Assembly: GCA_016789865.1 (NCBI GenBank)
Contig: JAEUPC010000173.1
Span: forward strand, 1-64,000
Length of the DNA stretch: 64,000 nucleotides
Reading direction: 5' to 3'
From: Rubrivivax sp.
GTDB lineage: Bacteria > Pseudomonadota > Gammaproteobacteria > Burkholderiales > Burkholderiaceae_C
Below the pieces are notes generated by a model. The model saw only the letters and a program-made list of their open reading frames with translations. It was not told where the DNA came from and did not search any database. Of this stretch, positions 57,767-64,000 are shown piece after piece. The position numbers were made by a program, and so were the translations under genes. Every line of letters starts with the position of its first letter. The stretch's first letter is position 1.

Positions 57767-58687
57767 ATGGCCGCCGGAAGTCTGCTCGCTCTCCTCGACG
57801 ACATCGCCACGATCCTCGACGACGTGGCCGTTCTCAGCAAGGTCGCGGTCAAGAAGACCGCCGGCGTGCTGGGCGACGATCTGGCCCTCAACGCGCAGCA
57901 GGTGGCCGGCGTGGCCAGCGAGCGCGAGCTGCCGGTGGTGTGGGCGGTGGCCAAGGGCTCGATGGTGAACAAGGCCATCCTGGTGCCGGCCGCGCTGGCC
58001 ATCAGCGCCTTCGCGCCCTGGCTGGTGACGCCGCTGTTGATGATCGGCGGCGCTTTCCTGTGCTTCGAGGGTGTGGAGAAGCTCGCGCAACGCTTCCTGC
58101 ACGGCAAGGAGGATGCCGCAGCGCACGCCGCCGAGCTGCACCGCGCCGTGCAGGACCCGCAGGTCGATCTGATGGCGCTGGAGCGCGACAAGATCAAGGG
58201 CGCCATCCGCACCGACTTCGTGCTCTCGGCAGAGATCATCGTGATCGCGCTGGGCACGGTCGGAGCGCAGCCGATGGTCACGCGGGTGGGTGTGCTGGTG
58301 GGCATCGCGCTGCTGATGACGGTGGGCGTCTACGGGCTGGTCGCCGGCATCGTCAAGCTCGACGACCTCGGCCTGTGGCTGAGCCGGCAGGCCGGCGCCG
58401 CGGCGCGCGCGCTGGGCGCGTGGATCGTGCGTGCGGCGCCGTGGTTGATGAAGGCGCTGTCGGTGGCCGGCACGCTGGCGATGTTCCTGGTGGGCGGCGG
58501 CATCCTCGTGCACGGTGCGCCGCGGGTGCACCATGCCATCGAATCCTGGGTTGCCGCGATGGGCGGCGGCGTGGGGCCGTGGCTGGCAGGCACCGTGGCC
58601 GAGGGGCTGCTCGGCGTGGCTGCCGGTGCCTTGCTGCTGGCCCTGTGGATGCTGGTGCAGCGCCTGCGCGGCGCGAGGGCGGCGTAG
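57767..58687 (+). CDS. DUF808 family membrane protein (YedI-like)
   Basis: A 306-residue inner-membrane protein. The N-terminus GSLLALLDDIATILDDVA and VLGDDLALNAQQVAG are the family signature. About five hydrophobic segments follow, among them LVTPLLMIGGAFLCFEGVEKL and a C-terminal pair around residues 240-300. The function is unknown. The start at 57767 fits the conserved MAAGSLLALLDD opening. Confidence 0.9.
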   Translation: MAAGSLLALLDDIATILDDVAVLSKVAVKKTAGVLGDDLALNAQQVAGVASERELPVVWAVAKGSMVNKAILVPAALAISAFAPWLVTPLLMIGGAFLCFEGVEKLAQRFLHGKEDAAAHAAELHRAVQDPQVDLMALERDKIKGAIRTDFVLSAEIIVIALGTVGAQPMVTRVGVLVGIALLMTVGVYGLVAGIVKLDDLGLWLSRQAGAAARALGAWIVRAAPWLMKALSVAGTLAMFLVGGGILVHGAPRVHHAIESWVAAMGGGVGPWLAGTVAEGLLGVAAGALLLALWMLVQRLRGARAA

Positions 58688-58741
58688 CGCCGGCCTCGCT
58701 CGTTCAACGCCGGGCGGACCGGCCGTCGGCGGCGGTGGCCG

Positions 58742-60169
58742 TCAACGCGCGGGCCACTGCGCCGCGTGCGTGCCGGGCGGCATCGAGGGTCTGCGCCAGC
58801 GGCACCTCGCACCATCGAAGCGGGCCGCATGCGGGGCGGCGCGCAGTGCGCCGAACCCGCTGGGCTCTTCCTCCAGCGCGCCGTCGAGGTCCGGCTTCGG
58901 TGCCAGCGGACCGCCCGCCACGCGGCCCAGGCCTTGCAGCCAGTGCCCCACGCGCGCCAGCGCCACGCGCACGAGCCAGCTGCCGCCATGCTGCCGCTGG
59001 CGCAGCAGCGCGGCCGAGGCGCCGAAGGCGAGCAGGAACGCCGCGCCGTAGTCGAGCGCCTGCAACGGCAGCGCCCGCGGCTCGGCCTGGCCGAAGGCGG
59101 CGGCTTCGAGCACGTTCAGGCCGGTCGCGCTTTGCACCAGCGAGTCGAAGCCGCGCCGCGCGGACCAGGGCCCTTCGTGCCCGTAGGCCGACAGCGACAC
59201 GCAGACGATGCCGGGCCGCAGCGCGGCCAGGGCCGCGGGCCCGAAGCCCAGCGCCTCGAGCGCGCCGGGCCGGTAGCCCTGGAGGAACACGTCGCAGCTG
59301 CGGACCAGGTCGCGCAGCGTGTCGCGGCCCGCTGCGCTGCGCAGATCGATGTGCGCCGAGAGCTTGCCGCGGCTGGTGTCGGCGATGTTCTCGATGTTGG
59401 GCAGGCCCGGGCCGTTGACGAGCATCACCTCCGCTCCGTAGGCGGCCAGCGTGCGGCCCGCCACGGGCCCGGCGAGGACGCGCGTGAGGTCGAGCACGCG
59501 CAGCCCCTGCAAGGGCTGCGTGCCGGTGGGTGTGCCCGTGGTTGCCGGCCAGGGCCGGGCCGGCGCGGCGCCCAGCGGTTGCAGGTCGACCAGCGGCAGT
59601 GCAGCCACGGCGGCGGCCTGGGGGTGCGCCTGCCAGGCGGCGGGGTCGCGCACGGCGGCCACCACGCCGCCGTGCGCCGTGGCGGCGGTCTCGAAGTCTT
59701 CGGCCTTCCGGCCGCGCAAGGCGGCGGCCAGCGCCGCCCGTTCGGTGCCGGGGCCGGCGGGCAGACCCAGCAGGCGCAGCACGGCATCGCGGTGGTGGGC
59801 GAAGTTGGCGTGCACGCGCACCCAGCCCGTGTCATCAGCCCCGCAGCGATAGAGCCCGGACAGCTTGTCCCACGGGTCCGGCACGCGGCCGTCCAGCGCA
59901 AAACGGCCGGCGCACTCGGCGATGACGTCGGCCATGGCCACCTGCACGCGCGGGCCGTGCGAACCGGCCCCAGCGCGCGCTGCGCCGACCTCCGCCCCGG
60001 CGCGCGCCGCGCCGACCACTGCTGCACCCAGCGCAGCGGCACCCACGGCAGCTTGCAGCGCCGTGCCCACCGCGAAGGAGCAGGGCAGGGCCGGCTCGTG
60101 GCCCGTGAACTCGACACGCTCCAGTGCCGCGCTCGGCAGGTCGAGCGCTCGCCAGAGGTCTTCCAGCAC
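58742..60169 (-). CDS. CaiB/BaiF family III CoA-transferase
   Basis: A protein of about 475 residues with the family III segments LRVLDLTRVLAGPVAGRTLA, RGKLSAHIDLRSAAGRDTL, LVRSCDVFLQGYRPGALEAL and SLSAYGHEGPWSARRGFD. It moves CoA between carboxylic acids; substrates unknown. An Ala/Gly-rich tract near 40-70 is low-complexity. The start is unsettled: the frame stays open upstream to a CTG at 60226 that overlaps the FKBP stop (CTGA). That would give about 494 residues and put both genes in one coupled operon; GTG 60169 is the first standard start. Confidence 0.85.
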   Translation of the reverse strand: MLEDLWRALDLPSAALERVEFTGHEPALPCSFAVGTALQAAVGAAALGAAVVGAARAGAEVGAARAGAGSHGPRVQVAMADVIAECAGRFALDGRVPDPWDKLSGLYRCGADDTGWVRVHANFAHHRDAVLRLLGLPAGPGTERAALAAALRGRKAEDFETAATAHGGVVAAVRDPAAWQAHPQAAAVAALPLVDLQPLGAAPARPWPATTGTPTGTQPLQGLRVLDLTRVLAGPVAGRTLAAYGAEVMLVNGPGLPNIENIADTSRGKLSAHIDLRSAAGRDTLRDLVRSCDVFLQGYRPGALEALGFGPAALAALRPGIVCVSLSAYGHEGPWSARRGFDSLVQSATGLNVLEAAAFGQAEPRALPLQALDYGAAFLLAFGASAALLRQRQHGGSWLVRVALARVGHWLQGLGRVAGGPLAPKPDLDGALEEEPSGFGALRAAPHAARFDGARCRWRRPSMPPGTHAAQWPAR

Positions 60170-60222
60170 CGCACCGGCCGGCGCCGGTGCGGCGTTGCGC
60201 GGCAGGTGTTCGAGCGGCGTGC

Positions 60223-60744
60223 TCAGCCCGGCGCCTTGGTGATGCCGAGCAGCTCCACCTCGAACTGCAGCACGGCGTTCGGCGGGATCACGCCGCCGGC
60301 ACCGCGCTCGCCATAGGCGATGGCCGCCGGGCAGGTGAGCTTGGCCTTGCCGCCGACCTTCATCCTTTGCACGCCTTCGGTCCAGCAGCGGATGACGCGG
60401 TTGAGCGGAAAGCTGGTGGGTTGCCCGCGCGAGTAGGAGCTGTCGAACTCGCGCCCGTCGGGGAAGCGGCCGCGGTAGTGCACGCGCACCGTGTCGGCCG
60501 CCGCGGGGCTTTCGCCCTGGCCGTCCTGCAGCGAGCGGTAGACGAGGCCGCTGGCGGTGACCTGGGCACCCTTCTCGGCGGCCGCGGCGGCCAGCGCATC
60601 CTGGGCCGACGCCGAGGCGGCGGTAGGCTGGGCGTGCGGCACGGCCAGCGGCAATGCCAGCGCCAGGCCGATCGCCAAGGTGCGGGCCTTGCGCGTGAAG
60701 GCCAAGGCGGGCAGGGGGGAGGGACAGGCAGGTGACTTCTTCAT
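60223..60744 (-). CDS. Exported FKBP-type peptidyl-prolyl isomerase
   Basis: A 173-residue protein with an N-terminal signal (LAIGLALALPLAVPHAQ) and a C-terminal FKBP domain (about 70-170): VRVHYRGRFPDGREFDSSY, VIRCWTEGVQRMKVGGKAKL and IPPNAVLQFEVELL. It should assist folding in the periplasm. The start MKKSP at 60744 is preferred over one 9 bp upstream. Confidence 0.9.
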   Translation of the reverse strand: MKKSPACPSPLPALAFTRKARTLAIGLALALPLAVPHAQPTAASASAQDALAAAAAEKGAQVTASGLVYRSLQDGQGESPAAADTVRVHYRGRFPDGREFDSSYSRGQPTSFPLNRVIRCWTEGVQRMKVGGKAKLTCPAAIAYGERGAGGVIPPNAVLQFEVELLGITKAPG

Positions 60745-60850
60745 GCCGGCCATGCTACCGGGTGGCCGCCGGGTCGGCCCGCAGGGTGGGCGCGCAAGGA
60801 CGGCCGGCGAGGATGTTCGGCGCGGGCGCCCCGGGGTTGCAGCCGCCCGC

Positions 60851-61366
60851 TCAGCGCGCGCTTTCGACCTGTTCGCGGAACCACTGCGTGAGCAGGCGCT
60901 TCTCGTACGGCAGGTCGCTGTCCAATCCGGAGGCCAGGCCCGGGCGGCTGGTGAGGTAGCCCAGGTCGCTGAGGTGCTGCTCGCCCTTCTTCACCGGGCT
61001 GCCGGCCTGCTCGAGCGACCAGCGCAGCCGCAGTTGCGGCGCGTCGGCGCTGCCGCGCAGCACGCGCACGTCGTGCCCGCGCCGTGGCCACAGCTCGCCG
61101 GCGAGGTCGACGTCGAGCACTTCGACCTTCAAGGTCTGGCCATCGGGCAGCTTGCGAGCCAGCTCCTTCACGTGGGCCGCCAGGCTGGCCAGGGCGCGCT
61201 CGCGGTCGATGGCGCTGCGGCCGGCGTCGCTGAAGCGGTCGGGCTCGACGAAGCGCACCTCGGCGCTGCCGGCCGCGTGCGCCGGGCGCGCCAGGGCGAC
61301 GAGCAAGGCGGCCGACAGCAGCGCCAGGCCGGCGGCCACCAGCGTGGTGCGAAGGGCATGCGACAT
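60851..61366 (-). CDS. Exported DUF3016 domain protein
   Basis: A 171-residue protein with a signal peptide (cleavage near AHAAG) and a DUF3016-type domain: AEVRFVEPDRFSDAG, LKVEVLDVDLAGEL, YLTSRPGLASGLDSDLPYEK. Function unknown; probably periplasmic. A clear ribosome site (GAGGAGA) precedes the start. Confidence 0.85.
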   Translation of the reverse strand: MSHALRTTLVAAGLALLSAALLVALARPAHAAGSAEVRFVEPDRFSDAGRSAIDRERALASLAAHVKELARKLPDGQTLKVEVLDVDLAGELWPRRGHDVRVLRGSADAPQLRLRWSLEQAGSPVKKGEQHLSDLGYLTSRPGLASGLDSDLPYEKRLLTQWFREQVESAR

Positions 61367-61584
61367 GGCGATTCTCCTCGGCAAGAACCAGCGCAAGGGA
61401 GCGCTCCCAGTGGGCCGGTCACTTGCGCGCAACCGGCGTGCGCCCCGGCTGGGGTGGCGGTGCGCACACTCTACGCCTCGGCCTACGCCCCTGCACGCCA
61501 CGAGGTCGGCAAAGATGTGTGTCTGCGCCGCTCGCCGGCCAGCCCGCGCCCGCCGCACCGCCAGGGCGCGCCGGCGCGGCGCGC

Positions 61585-63399
61585 TCAGCCGCCCCAGCTG
61601 TCCTTCAGCGTTGTGATGCGGTTGAACACCGGCGCGCCCGCGCGGTGCAGCACGCGGTCGGTGATGAAGTAGCCGTGGCGCTCGAACTGGAAGCGCTGTT
61701 CCGGCAAGGCCGATGCCAGGCCGGGCTCGAGCCAGCCGCGCGCCGCAACCAGGCTCTTGGGGTTGAGCGCCTCGCGGAAGTCGCGCTCGCCGGCGTCGGG
61801 CTGCGCCAGCGCGAACAGGCGGTCGTACAGGCGCAGCTCGGCCGGCACCGCGTCGTGCCGGCCGACCCAGGTGATGGTGCCCTTGACCTTTACCGCATCG
61901 GCGCCCGGCGTGCCGCTCTTCGTGCCGGGCACGACGCGGGCCTGCACGCCGGTCACGTGGCCCGCGGCGTCCGTCTCGCAGCCGGTGCACTCGACCACCA
62001 TGCCGTACTTCAGCCGCACCTTGTTGCCCGGGAACAGGCGGAAGAAGCCCTTGGGCGGCGTCTGGGCGAAGTCGTCGCGCTCGATCCACACCTGGGCGCC
62101 CAGACCGAACTGCCGCGTGCCCAGTTCGGGCCGCTGGGGGTGCGCCGGCGCCTGGCAGGGTTCCACATGCGCGGCACTGCCGAACACCTCGACCCAGTTG
62201 GTCAGCGTGAGCGGCAGTGGGTCGAGCACGGCCATCGCGCGCGGCGCCTGCCCTTCCAGGTCGGCACGCAGGTGCGCTTCGAGCACGGCGTACTCCAGCC
62301 AGATGTTGGTCTTGCTGGCGCCGGTGCCGTCGGCCATCGCGCGGATGCTCTGCGGCGTGAAGCCGCGCCGGCGCATGCCGAACAGGGTGGGCATGCGCGG
62401 ATCGTCCCAGCCGTCGACGACCTTGTCTTCCACCAGCTGGCGCAGCTTGCGCTTGCTGGTGACGACGTAGGTCAGGTTCAGCCGGCCGAACTCGTACTGC
62501 CGGGGCAACGGGCGCGCCAGCAGGCCGAGATCGGCCAGGTTCTCCAGCAGCCAGTCGTAAAACGGCCGCTGGTCCTCGAACTCCAGCGTGCAGATGCTGT
62601 GCGTGATGCGCTCCAGCGCGTCCTCGATCGGGTGCGCGTAGGTGTACATCGGGTAGATGCACCAGCGGTCGCCCGTGTTGTGGTGGGTGGCGCGGCGGAT
62701 GCGGTACAGCGTCGGGTCGCGCAGGTTGATGTTGGGGCTGGCCAGGTCGATCTTCGCGCGCAGCACCATCGCGCCGTCGGCGTGCCGGCCGTCGCGCATC
62801 TCGCGCAGACGAGCCAGGTTCAGCTCGGGCGTGCGGCTGCGGAAGGGGCTTGGCGTGCCGGGCGTGTTGAAGTCACCGCGGTTGGCGCGCATCTGGTCGG
62901 CGCCTTGCTCGTCGACGTAGGCCAGGCCCGCACCGACCAACGCCTCGGCGGCGCGGTACATGAAGTCGAAGTAGTCGCTGGCGAAGTACAGGTGGCTGAC
63001 GGAACCCGCCGGGCCATCGACGTTCCAGTCGAAGCCCAGCCACTTCACGGCCTCTTCGATGGCATCGACGTACTCCTGCTCCTCCCGCTCGGGGTTGGTG
63101 TCGTCGAAGCGCAGGTGGCACACGCCGCCGTAGTCGCGCGCCAGGCCGAAGTTCAGGCAGATGCTCTTGGCGTGGCCGACGTGCAGGTAGCCGTTGGGCT
63201 CGGGCGGAAAGCGCGTGCGGATGCGCGCCGGGTCGGCCGCGCCCCGCGCGTGGTGCGCCGCGTCGCCGGGGCTGCCGCCGAAAGGCCGGCCGGCGTAGGT
63301 GCCCGCCGCGAGGTCGCGTTCGATGATGCCGCGCAGGAAGTTGGCCGCTCGGTTCTCTGCAGGGGCGGCAGCATCGGAAGAGGAGGCAACAGGCTTCAT
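61585..63399 (-). CDS. glnS: Glutaminyl-tRNA synthetase
   Basis: A 604-residue class I synthetase. The HIGH-type motif is in PEPNGYLHVGHAKSICLNFG, followed by CHLRFDDTNPEREEQEYVD. The KMSKS-type motif is VTSKRKLRQLVED, and two anticodon-binding beta-barrel domains occupy the C-terminal half. It charges tRNA-Gln. It is divergent from the methyltransferase gene across 95 bp containing the duplicated sequence ATGGACCGGC. The 218 bp after its end, before the DUF3016 gene start, hold no gene. Confidence 0.97.
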   Translation of the reverse strand: MKPVASSSDAAAPAENRAANFLRGIIERDLAAGTYAGRPFGGSPGDAAHHARGAADPARIRTRFPPEPNGYLHVGHAKSICLNFGLARDYGGVCHLRFDDTNPEREEQEYVDAIEEAVKWLGFDWNVDGPAGSVSHLYFASDYFDFMYRAAEALVGAGLAYVDEQGADQMRANRGDFNTPGTPSPFRSRTPELNLARLREMRDGRHADGAMVLRAKIDLASPNINLRDPTLYRIRRATHHNTGDRWCIYPMYTYAHPIEDALERITHSICTLEFEDQRPFYDWLLENLADLGLLARPLPRQYEFGRLNLTYVVTSKRKLRQLVEDKVVDGWDDPRMPTLFGMRRRGFTPQSIRAMADGTGASKTNIWLEYAVLEAHLRADLEGQAPRAMAVLDPLPLTLTNWVEVFGSAAHVEPCQAPAHPQRPELGTRQFGLGAQVWIERDDFAQTPPKGFFRLFPGNKVRLKYGMVVECTGCETDAAGHVTGVQARVVPGTKSGTPGADAVKVKGTITWVGRHDAVPAELRLYDRLFALAQPDAGERDFREALNPKSLVAARGWLEPGLASALPEQRFQFERHGYFITDRVLHRAGAPVFNRITTLKDSWGG

Positions 63400-63494
63400 G
63401 CGCGCAAGGGAGTGGGGCGATTCATTCTATGGACCGGCAAGGGCCGCCATGGACCGGCCCAAGGGCAGCCGCGGAGGCGACGCGATAATCGGCC

Positions 63495-64000
63495 ATGGTC
63501 GTCATGCCCGATCGCCTGCCGGCGACGTCTGAATCTTCCGGCGCCGGGCTGCGCCCGCACACGCCCCTGCCCGAGTACTACGCCGACGAGGCCGAGCATC
63601 GGCGCTTCCTGCGTCGCATCTTCGACGAGACGGCCTCCGACTACGACCGCATGGACCGCGTGCTGGCCTTCGGCCGCGGCCGCTGGTACCGGCGCCAGGC
63701 CCTGCTGCGCGCCGGGCTGGTGCCGGGCATGCACGTGGTCGATGTCGGCTGCGGCACCGGGTTGCTCGCCCGCGAGGCGCTGCGCCTCACCGGGCCGGCC
63801 GGCTCGCTGGTGGGCGTGGACCCGAGCCCGGGCATGATGGCGCAGGCGCACCTGGCCGACGCCGGCCATGCCGAGTTGCTGGAGGGGCGCGCCGAGTGCA
63901 TCCCCCGGCCCGCGGCCTCGGCCGACTTCCTCAGCCTGGGCTACGCGCTGCGCCACATCGACGACGTCGACGCGGCCCTGACGGAGTTCAAGCGCGTGCT
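63495..64000 (+). CDS. UbiE-like class I SAM-dependent methyltransferase, 5' part
   Basis: The first 168 codons are in the window. FDETASDYDRMDRVLAFGRG and the SAM-binding VVDVGCGTGLLAREAL followed by GVDPSPGMMAQA resemble UbiE/MenG and related methyltransferases. GATAAT at 63484-63489 lies only 6 bp before the ATG and no ribosome site is visible, so the message may be leaderless or begin at the second ATG (63504). The 3' end is outside the window. Confidence 0.85.
   Translation, partial: MVVMPDRLPATSESSGAGLRPHTPLPEYYADEAEHRRFLRRIFDETASDYDRMDRVLAFGRGRWYRRQALLRAGLVPGMHVVDVGCGTGLLAREALRLTGPAGSLVGVDPSPGMMAQAHLADAGHAELLEGRAECIPRPAASADFLSLGYALRHIDDVDAALTEFKRV

Noticed and set aside
55672..59418. 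A 1248-codon plus-strand open frame across several genes
   Set aside because: It crosses the PLP enzyme, HDOD, small ORF and DUF808 genes in the wrong frame or strand; it is a GC artefact.

Overview
The window is about 64 kb of very GC-rich DNA from a betaproteobacterium, most likely a Burkholderiales member near Rubrivivax, Leptothrix or Methylibium. The evidence is the gene order nusB-ribH-ribB-ribD / minor pilins / nrdR-glyA, a ZTP riboswitch in front of glyA, a tolQRA block, glnS, ubiD, and G/C-ending codons throughout. I see no rRNA, tRNA, CRISPR array, prophage or transposase gene. The window opens inside an Lhr-type helicase gene and closes inside a methyltransferase gene.

Layout. 1-10.8 kb holds metabolic and housekeeping genes: helicase end, exported nuclease, peptide-binding protein, M20 amidohydrolase, FMN reductase, P-type ATPase and flavin monooxygenase. 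10.9-25.6 kb is a signalling and envelope block: a hybrid histidine kinase, a nucleotidyltransferase, then PAP2 phosphatase and EptA-like phosphoethanolamine transferase divergent from a PmrAB-like two-component pair, a CDP-alcohol phosphatidyltransferase, a DedA/TVP38-flavoprotein fusion, a DUF3047 protein and an NDH-2-like flavoprotein. 25.6-31.1 kb (minus strand) holds ybgC-tolQ-tolR-tolA and, separately, a Ser/Thr kinase with a TssQ-like lipoprotein. 31.1-43.4 kb (minus strand) runs glyA, nrdR, six pilin-like genes, ribD, ribB, ribH, nusB and an aminotransferase. 43.4-64 kb is mixed: lytic transglycosylase, ubiD, ABC exporter, PAS kinase, msrB, YgiQ-type radical SAM protein, PLP enzyme, HDOD protein, DUF808 membrane protein, CoA-transferase, FKBP, DUF3016 protein, glnS and a UbiE-like methyltransferase.

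The most unusual content is non-coding. Five copies of a structured element lie at 5597-5713, 6458-6574, 6620-6730, 54687-54807 and 54851-54967. Each has a core of exactly 67 nt enclosed by an outer stem of 20 bp or more. The outer-stem sequence differs between copies while pairing is kept. An inner 31-nt hairpin carries compensatory changes and always ends in GCGAAGC. Copies occur as divergent pairs placed just after stop codons. Two such pairs, one reduced by a 90-bp deletion, form long inverted repeats around an FMN reductase gene. I do not recognise the family, and it is the best candidate here for something undescribed.

Other non-coding signals are a confident ZTP riboswitch upstream of glyA, a candidate small RNA with its own promoter and terminator at about 46290-46461, CTGAAG direct repeats between eptA and its regulator, and several short tandem repeats.
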